This document shows, one piece after another, positions 1 through 8,389 of a stretch of DNA of 64,000 nt. The stretch lies in assembly GCF_019430945.1 (NCBI RefSeq), contig NZ_JAHYCB010000007.1, positions 124,001-188,000 of the forward strand, in the 5' to 3' direction. The notes under the pieces were generated by a model, which saw only the letters and a program-made list of their open reading frames with translations, did not search any database and was not told where the DNA came from. Source of the DNA: Neorhizobium populisoli (GTDB lineage: Bacteria > Pseudomonadota > Alphaproteobacteria > Rhizobiales > Rhizobiaceae). The number at the start of each line of letters is the position of its first letter. The first letter of the stretch is position 1. The position numbers and the translations under genes are program-made.

Positions 1-1
1 C

Positions 2-640
2 CGCGGCATCGACGCGGAACTCGGTGGCGATCTTACCGTCACCGGCAATGCGATCGCTCCGGTGATCTCCGGAGGTTTCGAGATGCGTCGCGGCCGGATC
101 GTCATCCTCGCCAAACGTCTCGATTTCACCGATGGCGATATCAAGTTCGGCGGTGGCCTCGTCCCGATCCTCAATATGGAAGCCAGCACGACCTCCGCGG
201 CTACGACGATCATCGTGAAGGTCACCGGCGTCGCCAATGACCCGACGATCACCTTCTCCTCCTCCCCTGCCCTGCCGCAGGACGAGGTCTTGGCCCGGCT
301 GATCTTCGGCCAGTCCATGTCGCGGCTTTCGCCGCTGCAGATCGCCCAGCTCGCTGATGCCGTCACCCAGCTTGCCGGCGGCGGCTCTACCTCGCTGCTG
401 GAGACGCTGCGCAGCAATCTCGGCGTCGACGATCTCGACATCAACACGGATTCGACGGGGCAGACGACCGTTTCGGTTGGACGCTATATCAACAACCGCA
501 CTTATCTGCAGGTCGAACAGGGCGGCGCGGGCGGCGCTCAGGCAACCATCAATCTCGATGTGGGCCGCGGCGTCAAGCTGAAGGCCGGGGCCGGCACCGA
601 AGGCGGCACCGCCGGCATTTTCTACGAAAAAGAATACTGA
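2..640 (+). CDS. tamB: Translocation and assembly module TamB, C-terminal end (5' truncated by window)
   Basis: The reading frame is already open at base 2, so the gene starts before the window; 212 residues are visible. TamB is an inner-membrane-anchored periplasmic protein that bridges to the outer-membrane partner TamA and takes part in envelope assembly and lipid transport. The visible part is the family's C-terminal DUF490 domain: repeating beta-strand-like segments, the stretch SPALPQDEVLARLIFG typical of the domain, and a glycine-rich beta tail ending in FYEKEY. A tamA gene would be expected just upstream, outside the window. The following 287 bases are AT-rich and hold the promoter region of the next gene. 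Confidence 0.85.
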   Translation, partial: RGIDAELGGDLTVTGNAIAPVISGGFEMRRGRIVILAKRLDFTDGDIKFGGGLVPILNMEASTTSAATTIIVKVTGVANDPTITFSSSPALPQDEVLARLIFGQSMSRLSPLQIAQLADAVTQLAGGGSTSLLETLRSNLGVDDLDINTDSTGQTTVSVGRYINNRTYLQVEQGGAGGAQATINLDVGRGVKLKAGAGTEGGTAGIFYEKEY

Positions 641-927
641 GCCTATAGGCGCAAATCACGAACTGCCGAATACACTTTCGCCCTTTCGTTGCGCCGGCAA
701 GTAAACATCAAAAAACATCAGCAACCACAGAGAGAAATCCTCTATCAAAAGCAATTAAATCGCGTAATTGTCATATTTAGACTTATTCATCGTTGACGCG
801 ATATTAATTTCAATCGTTTATTTCTAGCATAACGTCGCTCATTGAAATATCGCAGTATTATGCTCGCCTAATATTGCGATATTCCCGTAAGCGCCGACAA
901 CACATCTCATTTGAGCGGGCACTTACC
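641..927. other. AT-rich intergenic region upstream of the first chemoreceptor
   Basis: No gene is seen in these 287 bases. The segment is much richer in A and T than the genes on either side and probably holds the promoter of the chemoreceptor-cheW operon. A short direct repeat, AAACATCA/AAACATCA, lies around 703-720. I could not place -35 and -10 boxes with confidence. Confidence 0.4.
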
Positions 928-2715
928 ATGTCGATTTTTTCCGTTCCCGGCGCCGACGCCAAAGCAACGCTTGCAGCCCTGGATCAATCCCAGGCCATCA
1001 TCGAATTCGATCTCTCCGGGATCATTCTCCGGGCCAACGAGAATTTCTGCCGCACGGTGGGTTACTCGCTGTCGGAAATCGTCGGCAAGCATCACAGCAT
1101 GTTCTGCGAAGCAGACTATGCTAAGTCGCAGTCCTATCGGGATTTCTGGACACGGCTCGGTAACGGCAAGTTCGATGCCGGCGCCTACAAGCGGATCGGC
1201 AAGGGCGGCCGCGAGGTCTGGATCCAGGCGTCGTATAACCCCGTCTCTTCCGGCGGGAAGCCATACAAGGTCGTCAAGTTCGCAACCGATATCACCGCCG
1301 CCAAGCCCAAGTCCGCCGAGGACGAAGGCAAGATCGACGCGATCTCCCGCACCCAGGCGATCATCGAATTCACCCCAAGTGGCGATATCCTGACGGCGAA
1401 CGAGAATTTCTTAGCCTGTCTCGGTTATCAGCTTTCCGAAATCACCGGCAAACATCACAGCATGTTCTGCGAAGCTTCGTTCCGCGACAGCGCGGAATAT
1501 CGCGCTTTCTGGAAGAAGCTCGCCGGCGGCGAGGCTATCTCGGCGGAATTCAAGCGCATCGGCAAGGGTGGCAAGGTGGCCTGGATCCAGGCGTCCTACA
1601 ATCCGATCTTCGATGCCGACGGCCGTGTCTTCAAGGTCGTGAAGTTTGCGACCGACATTACCGAGCGGGTGCGCGCCGTCGATGACATTGCCAGCGGCCT
1701 CACCGCGCTGTCCAAGGGTGATCTTCTCGCTCATATCGAAAAGCCGTTCATTCCCACGCTCGAGCAGATCCGTACCGATTTCAACGCGGCAGTCTCGACG
1801 CTCGCTGATGCCATGCGCACTGTCGGTGAAAACGCCGAAGGCATCGCCAGCGGCTCGAACGAAATTCACAATGCCTCCGACAGCCTGTCGACCCGCACCG
1901 AGAAGCAGGCCGCAGCGGTAGAAGAAACCGCCGCCGCCCTCGAAGAGATCAGCCGCACGGTGGCCGACAGCGCCAAGCGGGCCGAAGAAGCCGGTTCGCT
2001 GGTGTCACGCGCCAAGAAGAGCGCCGAACATTCCGGCGCCGTCGTCCGCAATGCCGTCGATGCCATGGACCAGATCGAAAACTCGTCCAGAGAGATTTCC
2101 ACTATCATCGGCGTCATTGATGACATCGCCTTCCAGACCAACCTCCTGGCACTGAATGCCGGCGTCGAGGCTGCCCGTGCCGGCGAAGCGGGCAAGGGTT
2201 TTGCAGTCGTCGCGCAGGAAGTCCGCGAACTGGCGCAGCGCTCTGCCAAGGCCGCCAAGGAAATCAAGACGCTGATTTCCACCTCGTCGGAACAGGTAAA
2301 GCGCGGCGTCGAACTGGTCGACGAAACAGGCAAGGCGCTGGACGGCATCATGTCTCAGGTGGACGAGATCAACGGCAATATCGCCGCGATCGTCGAAGCC
2401 TCCCGCGAACAGTCGACCGGCGTCAGGGAAATCAGCAACGCCGTCAATTCCATGGACCAGAACACGCAGCAGAATGCAGCGATGGTCGAGGAAACCACGG
2501 CTGCGAGCCATAGTCTGGCAAAGGAAGCCGAAACTCTGCGCAATCTTTTGGCGCGATTTAGATTTGGGCAACCTTCTTCGCATAAAGTAACCATAGCGCG
2601 ACCAGATGCACGACCCGTCGCATCGCCGGCACGCAAACTTATGGCTACGGTCGCGCGCGCCGCATCAGGGGGGGCCGCTGCCGCTCAGGCAACGGAGAGT
2701 TGGGAAGAATTTTGA
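928..2715 (+). CDS. Soluble methyl-accepting chemotaxis protein with two PAS domains (BdlA-like)
   Basis: Cytoplasmic chemoreceptor of 595 residues with no membrane segment. Order of domains: PAS (about 15-120), PAS (about 135-245), a HAMP-like linker, then the methyl-accepting coiled-coil domain with its conserved tip near residue 396 (DDIAFQTNLLALNAGVEAAR). Both PAS domains carry a HHSMFCE motif and WIQASYNP, as in Pseudomonas BdlA, a biofilm-dispersal receptor; a haem or FAD ligand is possible but not shown by the sequence. The C terminus ends WEEF, resembling the CheR/CheB docking pentapeptide. ATG 928 is preferred over the TTG at 874 because homology begins there and a GAGCGGG stretch lies upstream. 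The stop codon overlaps the cheW start (TGATG), implying translational coupling. Confidence 0.9.
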   Translation: MSIFSVPGADAKATLAALDQSQAIIEFDLSGIILRANENFCRTVGYSLSEIVGKHHSMFCEADYAKSQSYRDFWTRLGNGKFDAGAYKRIGKGGREVWIQASYNPVSSGGKPYKVVKFATDITAAKPKSAEDEGKIDAISRTQAIIEFTPSGDILTANENFLACLGYQLSEITGKHHSMFCEASFRDSAEYRAFWKKLAGGEAISAEFKRIGKGGKVAWIQASYNPIFDADGRVFKVVKFATDITERVRAVDDIASGLTALSKGDLLAHIEKPFIPTLEQIRTDFNAAVSTLADAMRTVGENAEGIASGSNEIHNASDSLSTRTEKQAAAVEETAAALEEISRTVADSAKRAEEAGSLVSRAKKSAEHSGAVVRNAVDAMDQIENSSREISTIIGVIDDIAFQTNLLALNAGVEAARAGEAGKGFAVVAQEVRELAQRSAKAAKEIKTLISTSSEQVKRGVELVDETGKALDGIMSQVDEINGNIAAIVEASREQSTGVREISNAVNSMDQNTQQNAAMVEETTAASHSLAKEAETLRNLLARFRFGQPSSHKVTIARPDARPVASPARKLMATVARAASGGAAAAQATESWEEF

Positions 2716-3194
2716 TGGCTACCACGATCAATTCCACGACCTACGGCGGCGAGACGCTGGAGATCATCGCATTCCGCCTTCACGATCAGGAATTCTGCGT
2801 GAAGACAACCACGATCCGCGAAATCCGCGGCTGGGCTCCGTCCACCCCGATCCCGCATTCGCCGGCTGACGTCATCGGCGTCATGAACCTGCGTGGTTCC
2901 GTGATCCCGATCATCGACCTTGCCTACAAGCTCGGTATGAAGAGCACCGTCGCCAACGAGCGCAGCGCCATCGTCGTCGCCGAAGTCCACAACATGGTCA
3001 TCGGCATGCTGGTCGACCGCGTTTCCGACATTCTGACGATTTCGTCGAGCCAGGTTCAGCCGGTTCCGGAAATCTCGGCATCCTTCGACAAATCCTTCTC
3101 CGAAGGCATCATCGCCAACGAAAACGGCATGATCTGCTTCCTGAACCTCTCCAAGATGTTCAAGGGCAACGAAGCCGACGATCTGGCTGCCTGA
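2715..3194 (+). CDS. cheW: Chemotaxis coupling protein CheW
   Basis: A 159-residue CheW-type SH3-like protein that bridges chemoreceptors to the histidine kinase CheA at the receptor tip. The family pattern is visible as IIAFRLHDQEFCVKTTTIREI, followed by PADVIGVMNLRGSVIPIIDL, both characteristic CheW stretches. The ATG shares a base with the stop codon of the upstream receptor, so the two proteins are probably made together in a fixed ratio. No cheA, cheY or cheR is in the window, so this is a cheW paralogue dedicated to the local receptors or shared with a main cluster elsewhere. A strong terminator follows 20 bases after the stop. Confidence 0.95.
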   Translation: MATTINSTTYGGETLEIIAFRLHDQEFCVKTTTIREIRGWAPSTPIPHSPADVIGVMNLRGSVIPIIDLAYKLGMKSTVANERSAIVVAEVHNMVIGMLVDRVSDILTISSSQVQPVPEISASFDKSFSEGIIANENGMICFLNLSKMFKGNEADDLAA

Positions 3195-3213
3195 TAGTCG
3201 CCAAAACCGAATT

Positions 3214-3250
3214 TAAAAAAGCCGCCCGGTCATGACCGGGCGGCTTTTTC
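3214..3250 (+). terminator. Rho-independent terminator after cheW
   Basis: GCCGCCCGGTCATGACCGGG-type hairpin with a perfect stem (GCCGCCCGGTC paired with GACCGGGCGGC), preceded by an A run and followed by a T run. It closes the receptor-cheW transcript. Confidence 0.92.
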
Positions 3251-3441
3251 GTTTGCGCAGGCATACATAGGTAAATTTATTCGAAAAATCTAATATTCGC
3301 AATTTACTTAAATCACCTGTTAATTCTTAGATGTCCTAATACACCCATAAGTTACGGTTTCGAATTAATCATTGAGACTGGCGCTTAAGATAAAAATTTA
3401 GAGAACCGGCAAAAAACATTGCCGTTTCAAGAGGATACTAA
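3251..3441. other. AT-rich intergenic region upstream of the second chemoreceptor
   Basis: No gene is seen. The region is AT-rich like the one at 641-927 and should hold the promoter of the next receptor. A TTAA-N8-TTAA pair lies near 3308-3323, one base too widely spaced for a classical CtrA box, so I do not call it one. A clear ribosome-binding site, GAGGA at 3431-3435, precedes the next start by six bases. Confidence 0.4.
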
Positions 3442-5208
3442 ATGTTGGGATTGGGTAAAACCGCTGAAGCGCGTCATATCGTCGATGCCATCTCGCGATC
3501 GCAAGCCGTTATCGAATTCGATCTGACGGGAACAATCCTCAACGCTAACGCGAATTTTTGTCAAGCCCTGGGTTATTCGCTCAACGAGATCAAAGGACAG
3601 CATCACCGGATGTTCTGCGAGCCGGCTTTTGCTGCCTCGGACGAATATCGGACATTCTGGGCCAATCTCGGCGCCGGCAATTTCGATGCCCGCGAATACA
3701 AGCGCATCACCAAAACCGGCCGCGAGATCTGGATCCAGGCCTCCTACAATCCGATCTTCCGCGGCGGCAAGCCCTACAAGGTCGTGAAGTTCGCAACAGA
3801 CATTACTGCGGTAAAGATGGCGGCGTCCGAGGATGCCAGCAAGCTCGCGGCGATCGGCCACTCGCAGGCGGTCATCGAGTTTACGCCGGACGGCGAAATC
3901 CTGACCGCCAACGAAAATTTCTGCGCCGGCCTTGGCTACAGCCTGGCGGAGATCAAGGGGCGCCATCACCGCATGTTCTGCGAACCGGGTTATGCGGCAT
4001 CCGCGGAATACGCCACCTTCTGGAAGAAGCTTGCGAGCGGTGAGTTCATCGCCGACGAATTCGTGCGCTTCGGCAAGGGCGGCAAGGAAATCTGGATTCA
4101 GGCAGCCTATAACCCGATCCGCGACATGAGCGGCAAGGTCTACAAGGTCGTCAAATTCGCCACCGACGTGACGCCGCGCATGAGCGCCATCGGCCAGCTC
4201 GGCCGCAGCCTGCGCGATCTCGCCGACGGCAAGCTTGCCCAGTCGCTCGAAACCCCGTTCGTGCCGACGATGGAGGCCGTGCGCCAGGATTTCAATACGG
4301 TCGCCGCCAAGCTGCGCGATGCCATGCAGGTCGTTGCCCGCAATGCTTCCGGCATCGCGGCTGCCTCCGGTGAAGTTCGCGATGCCTCGCAGGAACTTGC
4401 AAAGCGCACCGAACAGCAGGCAGCAGCGCTGGAGCAGGCCGCAGCGGCGCTGGAACAGATCACCAATACGGTCGGCGATTCCAGCAAACGCGCAGACGAG
4501 GCCGGCCGCCTCGTCAACCACACTCGCCAGCATGCGGAACAATCCGGCCTCGTGGTGCGCGACGCGATCGCCGCCATGGATCAGATCGCCAATTCTTCCG
4601 GCGAGATCACCAATATCATCGGCGTCATCGACGATATCGCCTTCCAGACCAACCTGCTTGCCCTCAACGCAGGCGTCGAGGCAGCGCGCGCCGGTGAAGC
4701 AGGCAAGGGCTTTGCCGTCGTCGCCCAGGAAGTTCGTGAGCTTGCACAGCGTTCAGCCAAGGCTGCCAAGGAAATCAAGACGCTGATCAACACATCGAGC
4801 CAGCAGGTCTCGTCCGGCGTCGAACTCGTCGGCAAGACCGGGACATCATTGCGCGAGATCGTCGGCCAGGTCGCAGGTATCCACGACAATGTCGCGGCGA
4901 TCGTCGAGGCCTCCCGCGAACAGGCTACCAGCCTGCGCGAGATCAGCCAGGCGATCAACCATATGGATCAGGCGACCCAGCAGAATGCCGCCATGGTGGA
5001 AGAAACCACGGCCGCCAGCCATTCGCTGGCGAGCGAAGCGGAAAGCCTGCGCGAACTACTGGGCCAGTTCGACACCGGCAGCCAGCAACAGAGCCGGTCT
5101 GCGCGCCCGGCCTATAATGCGCCGGCTCCGCAGACTGCCCAAACGGTTCAGCTCAGAGCCGCTCATTCAAATCTCATGGCCAAGGCGGTTGGCTGGGAAG
5201 ATTTCTAA
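3442..5208 (+). CDS. Soluble methyl-accepting chemotaxis protein with two PAS domains (paralogue of the first)
   Basis: A 588-residue receptor with the same plan as the protein at 928: PAS (about 12-118), PAS (about 130-240), HAMP-like linker, methyl-accepting coiled coil with its tip near residue 396, and no membrane segment. The PAS motifs read HHRMFCEPAF and HHRMFCEPGY. The C terminus ends WEDF, a CheR-docking-like tail. The two receptors are most alike in the coiled coil and in the PAS cores, and differ in the linkers and the last 50 residues, so they are tandem paralogues with probably different ligands. ATG 3442 has GAGGA six bases upstream. A terminator follows, so this gene is its own transcription unit. 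Confidence 0.9.
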   Translation: MLGLGKTAEARHIVDAISRSQAVIEFDLTGTILNANANFCQALGYSLNEIKGQHHRMFCEPAFAASDEYRTFWANLGAGNFDAREYKRITKTGREIWIQASYNPIFRGGKPYKVVKFATDITAVKMAASEDASKLAAIGHSQAVIEFTPDGEILTANENFCAGLGYSLAEIKGRHHRMFCEPGYAASAEYATFWKKLASGEFIADEFVRFGKGGKEIWIQAAYNPIRDMSGKVYKVVKFATDVTPRMSAIGQLGRSLRDLADGKLAQSLETPFVPTMEAVRQDFNTVAAKLRDAMQVVARNASGIAAASGEVRDASQELAKRTEQQAAALEQAAAALEQITNTVGDSSKRADEAGRLVNHTRQHAEQSGLVVRDAIAAMDQIANSSGEITNIIGVIDDIAFQTNLLALNAGVEAARAGEAGKGFAVVAQEVRELAQRSAKAAKEIKTLINTSSQQVSSGVELVGKTGTSLREIVGQVAGIHDNVAAIVEASREQATSLREISQAINHMDQATQQNAAMVEETTAASHSLASEAESLRELLGQFDTGSQQQSRSARPAYNAPAPQTAQTVQLRAAHSNLMAKAVGWEDF

Positions 5209-5230
5209 GAAAACCGTCATTTGAACTGGA

Positions 5231-5266
5231 GAGCCCGCAGCCTGCGAGGTGCTGCGGGCTCTTTTT
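5231..5266 (+). terminator. Rho-independent terminator after the second chemoreceptor
   Basis: Stem GAGCCCGCAGC paired with GCTGCGGGCTC around a short loop, followed by TTTTT on the plus strand. The convergent aldo/keto reductase gene ends just beyond it. Confidence 0.92.
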
Positions 5267-5270
5267 ATGA

Positions 5271-6314
5271 TCAGTCCTTCGGCTCAAATGGAGCCGGACG
5301 GCGCCCGGCGCCCTGACGCGTAAGCATCCAGGCCGGATATTCCGGCGGCAGCGCACTGACCTCGTCCAGCTTCGTCATGTCATCCGCGTCGAGCCTCAGC
5401 TTCACCGCCTTCAGGTTCTCGTCCAGCTGGTCCAGCCGTTTGGCACCGATGATGACGCTGGTAACGAAGGGCTTGGCGAGGATATAGGCGAGCGCCACTT
5501 CCGCAACGCTTGCAGCATGCTTGGTGCCGACTTCGCGCATCGCCGCGACGCAGGCCCAGGCTCGGTCCTTGTCGACCGGCGGGAAATCGAAGGTCGCGCG
5601 GCGGCCTTCGTTTGCAGCGCCCGGGCCGTATTTGCCGGAAAGGAGACCGCCGGCCAGCGGCGACCAGACCATCAACCCCATCTTCTCTTCCTGCATCATC
5701 GGCACGATATCGCGCTCCAGATCGCGACCGGCGATGGAGTAATAGGCCTGCACCGTCTCGAAACGGGCAAAACCCTTGCGCTCGGAAATGCCGAGCGCCT
5801 TGGCAATCCGCCAGGCCGCCCAGTTGGACAGGCCGATATAGCGCACGAGACCGCGCGACACGAGATCGTCCAGCGCCCGCAACGTCTCGTCAATCGGCGT
5901 CACGGTATCCGTGCCATGCACCTGATAGAGGTCGATATGATCCATCTGCAGACGCTCCAGGCTCTGCTCGACGGAATCCATGATATGACCGCGGGAGGAG
6001 CCGCGATCGTTCGGCTTGTCGCCCATCTGGCCATGCAGCTTCGTGGCGATCACCACGTCCTTGCGGGCGACGCCGAGATTCTTGATCGCCTGGCCGAGGG
6101 TGATTTCCGAACGGCCCTGCGAATAGACATTGGCGGTATCGATGAAGTTGATGCCGGCAGCCAGCGACCGCTCGACAATCTTGTCGGAGGCTTCCTGATC
6201 GAGACCTGCAACGGCGCTCCAGACAGCACCCTCCTGGTTCTCGCCGAATGTCATCGTGCCAAGGCAAAGCTCGGAAACAAAAAGACCTGTATTGCCCAAT
6301 TGATTGTAGCGCAT
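5271..6314 (-). CDS. Aldo/keto reductase
   Basis: A 347-residue NADPH-dependent aldo/keto reductase of the YajO/Tas-like TIM-barrel type. It has the N-terminal LGLGTMTFG-type strand (here SELCLGTMTFGEN), the active-site segment FIDTANVYSQGRSE with the catalytic Asp and Tyr, the catalytic Lys in VIATKLHG, and the His in LYQVHGTD. The NADP-binding end shows SVIIGAKRLDQLDENLKA. These enzymes reduce aldehydes and ketones; the substrate cannot be read from sequence. ATG 6314 is supported by GGGAG (6321-6325 on the complement). The gene stands alone, convergent with the receptor gene. Confidence 0.88.
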   Translation of the reverse strand: MRYNQLGNTGLFVSELCLGTMTFGENQEGAVWSAVAGLDQEASDKIVERSLAAGINFIDTANVYSQGRSEITLGQAIKNLGVARKDVVIATKLHGQMGDKPNDRGSSRGHIMDSVEQSLERLQMDHIDLYQVHGTDTVTPIDETLRALDDLVSRGLVRYIGLSNWAAWRIAKALGISERKGFARFETVQAYYSIAGRDLERDIVPMMQEEKMGLMVWSPLAGGLLSGKYGPGAANEGRRATFDFPPVDKDRAWACVAAMREVGTKHAASVAEVALAYILAKPFVTSVIIGAKRLDQLDENLKAVKLRLDADDMTKLDEVSALPPEYPAWMLTRQGAGRRPAPFEPKD

Positions 6315-6461
6315 GGAGAACTCCCGTATGCACCGAGGACTGAAATAGATATGTTTGGTCGTATGGAGCAGCGGCGAGGCACGCCGCGACTTGGGAAAGA
6401 CGCCGAGAAGACGCCGCCCGACTCCGAGCTACAATCTAGATCGAAATCGCGCACCGTCAAT

Positions 6462-6480
6462 CGGAGGATCCTCCGTTTTT
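6462..6480. promoter_or_regulatory. Perfect 14-base palindrome followed by T5
   Basis: CGGAGGATCCTCCG at 6462-6475 is a perfect palindrome, followed by TTTTT. It lies about 150 bases upstream of the aldo/keto reductase start. On the plus strand it looks like a short terminator, but no plus-strand gene precedes it, so an operator is equally possible. Confidence 0.4.
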
Positions 6481-6530
6481 GATTTCAACTTTTCGTGCGC
6501 GCGATATTTTGGCTTGTTGGATGTCCCGCA

Positions 6531-6564
6531 AACGAGAAAGGGCGGCCAAGCCGCCCTTTCGTTT
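6531..6564 (-). terminator. Hairpin downstream of the OFA transporter
   Basis: AAAGGGCGGC paired with GCCGCCCTTT around a three-base loop, with A and T runs at the edges. It lies 18 bases past the stop codon of the minus-strand transporter gene. The T run on that strand is interrupted. Confidence 0.75.
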
Positions 6565-6581
6565 CACACATATCGGCAGGA

Positions 6582-8234
6582 TCAGCCGAACAGGACGAAA
6601 CTGCTCTTCAGCGTCACCCAGACACCCCACAGAAGCGGGATGCCGACGACAGCCCAGGCCAATGCCGCCTTGCCGTCGAAGCCGCCGGTGCCGATGCCGA
6701 ACGAACCGGTCGGACCTGCATTCGCAGCAGCCGTCTTCGCCTGCAGCGAGGCGACTTCCGCATCCGACATAAACCACTTGTCGGAAAGCGGCCGCACCAG
6801 CGAGTTCGCGACCAGGCCAAGCACCAGCATGCCGGCGAGGATATACATCGTGCCGGTATAAAGCGCCGGTCCCGGCGCCGTACCGGCGGCGATCTGTGCT
6901 TCGCGGATGTAGTTGACGACGACCGGTCCAAGAATGCCCGCCGTGCCCCATGCCGTCAGCAGACGGCCATGGATCGCGCCCACGAACTGCGTTCCGAATA
7001 TATCGGCCAGATAGGCCGGTACGGTCGCAAAACCACCGCCATACATCGACAGGATGATGCCGAAGGCCAGAACGAAGAGCGCCTTGTTGCCCATCGTGGC
7101 AAAGGTCGGCGCAAGCGCATACAGCACGATGCCGATGATGAAGAAGCAGTAATAGGTATTCTTGCGGCCGATCTTGTCGGAGAGCGACGCCCAGAAGAAA
7201 CGCCCGCCGATGTTGAACAGCGACAGAAGACCGGCGAAACCGGCGGCGATCGTGGCGATCTGTGCCTTCTGACCCACATCAAGTTGCGAGAAGGTGAGGT
7301 TCGGCAGGCCGATCAGCGAGCCGGCGAAGATTTCCTGCAGCATAGGCGAAGCCATGCCGAGCACGCCGATACCGGCCGAGACGTTAAGGCACAGGACAGC
7401 CCAGATCAGCCAGAACTGCGGCGTCTTGTGCGCATCGCGAAGATGCACGTGCTTGGTGGTGATCATCGTCGACTTGGAGACCGGTGGTGTCCAGCCTTCC
7501 GGACGCCAGCCGGCCGGCGGAATGCGGTAACCGAAGGCACCCCCCATCATGAAGCAGAAATAGATCACCGCCATGCAGACGAAAGTCTGCCAGACGCCGA
7601 CCGAAACATCGGTCTTGAAATAGTTCATCAGCAGGTTTGCGAGCGGAGCGCCGATCATCGCGCCACCGCCGAAGCCCATGATGGCCATCCCGGTCGCCAT
7701 GCCGCGGCGGTCCGGGAACCATTTGATGAGCGTCGAGACCGGAGAGATGTAACCGAGGCCGAGACCCACGCCGCCGATGACGCCGGCACCCACCCACATC
7801 AGCCACAGCTGGTGTGTCATGACACCGATTGCCGCGACGAGAATGCCGCCGCACCAGCAGCAGGCGGACACGAAACCGGCCTTGCGCGGGCCGACCCGCT
7901 CCAGCCAACCACCCCAGATGGCCGCCGAGCAGCCGAGCAGCACGAAGAACAGCGTATAGATCCAGCCCAGATCCGCCACGCGCCAGTTGCAGCTTGTCGT
8001 AAACAGAGCAGACAACAGGTTCAGACTGGCGCAGGATGGATCTGCAGCACCCGGAATGGCCCTGGAAAGCGGCAGCCAGAACACGCTGAAGCCGTATGCC
8101 ATGCCGATGCAAAGGTGAATTGCGAGCGCCGCCGGCGGCACGAGCCAGCGGTTGAAGCCCGGTTTTGCGATAATACGTTCCCTATCGAGGAGCCCGACAT
8201 CGCCGGCCAGGCCCTCGTTCGTTGCAACTGCCAT
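6582..8234 (-). CDS. OFA-family MFS transporter (oxalate/formate antiporter-like)
   Basis: A 550-residue major facilitator of the oxalate:formate antiporter (OFA) family with about twelve membrane helices. The stretch LGLGYISPVSTLIKWFPDRR and the following GMATGMAIMGFGGG are the family's loop and helix pattern, and TAWGTAGILGP lies in the C-terminal half. It is longer than the classic 420-residue OxlT. The gene lies downstream of the formate dehydrogenase cluster on the same strand, so uptake of formate or exchange of formate with oxalate or another carboxylate is the likely job; this is inference from context. ATG 8234 has a TCCTCCC complement (GGGAGGA) eight bases upstream. It is separated from fdsD by 155 bases, so it may have its own promoter. 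Confidence 0.85.
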   Translation of the reverse strand: MAVATNEGLAGDVGLLDRERIIAKPGFNRWLVPPAALAIHLCIGMAYGFSVFWLPLSRAIPGAADPSCASLNLLSALFTTSCNWRVADLGWIYTLFFVLLGCSAAIWGGWLERVGPRKAGFVSACCWCGGILVAAIGVMTHQLWLMWVGAGVIGGVGLGLGYISPVSTLIKWFPDRRGMATGMAIMGFGGGAMIGAPLANLLMNYFKTDVSVGVWQTFVCMAVIYFCFMMGGAFGYRIPPAGWRPEGWTPPVSKSTMITTKHVHLRDAHKTPQFWLIWAVLCLNVSAGIGVLGMASPMLQEIFAGSLIGLPNLTFSQLDVGQKAQIATIAAGFAGLLSLFNIGGRFFWASLSDKIGRKNTYYCFFIIGIVLYALAPTFATMGNKALFVLAFGIILSMYGGGFATVPAYLADIFGTQFVGAIHGRLLTAWGTAGILGPVVVNYIREAQIAAGTAPGPALYTGTMYILAGMLVLGLVANSLVRPLSDKWFMSDAEVASLQAKTAAANAGPTGSFGIGTGGFDGKAALAWAVVGIPLLWGVWVTLKSSFVLFG

Positions 8235-8281
8235 GTAATCTATCCTCCCTCTGGATGATGGCTTCGCGCTATCCCGCTCCC

Positions 8282-8360
8282 ACAGCGCGCAGCGCTGTAG
8301 AACTTAGTTTTGGCGCATCGTATTTTCCGAAGATCGAAAACGATTTTCGGATCGATGCGA
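8282..8360. repeat. Rhizobial-type dispersed intergenic motif with two hairpins
   Basis: The gap between fdsD and the transporter gene holds ACAGCGC-GCA-GCGCTGT (8282-8298) and CCGAAGATCG-AAAA-CGATTTTCGG (8327-8350, ten pairs with one G-U). The wording around them (GCTGTAGAAC, GGCGCATCGTATTTTCCGAA) resembles a short motif that I recall as common between genes in Rhizobium and Agrobacterium. Neither hairpin is followed by a T run in the direction of transcription, so I do not call terminators. Confidence 0.4.
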
Positions 8361-8389
8361 CAGGCTCCCCTCCTGTGTAAAGGCTGACC

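Noticed and set aside
3305..3325. CtrA box upstream of the second chemoreceptor
   Set aside because: TTAA half sites are eight bases apart, not seven, and the second half is TTAATT.
6495..8258. Plus-strand open frame opposite the OFA transporter
   Set aside because: Charged low-complexity translation, typical of a shadow of a membrane protein gene.
8327..8350. Terminator after fdsD
   Set aside because: The hairpin is not followed by a T run on the minus strand.
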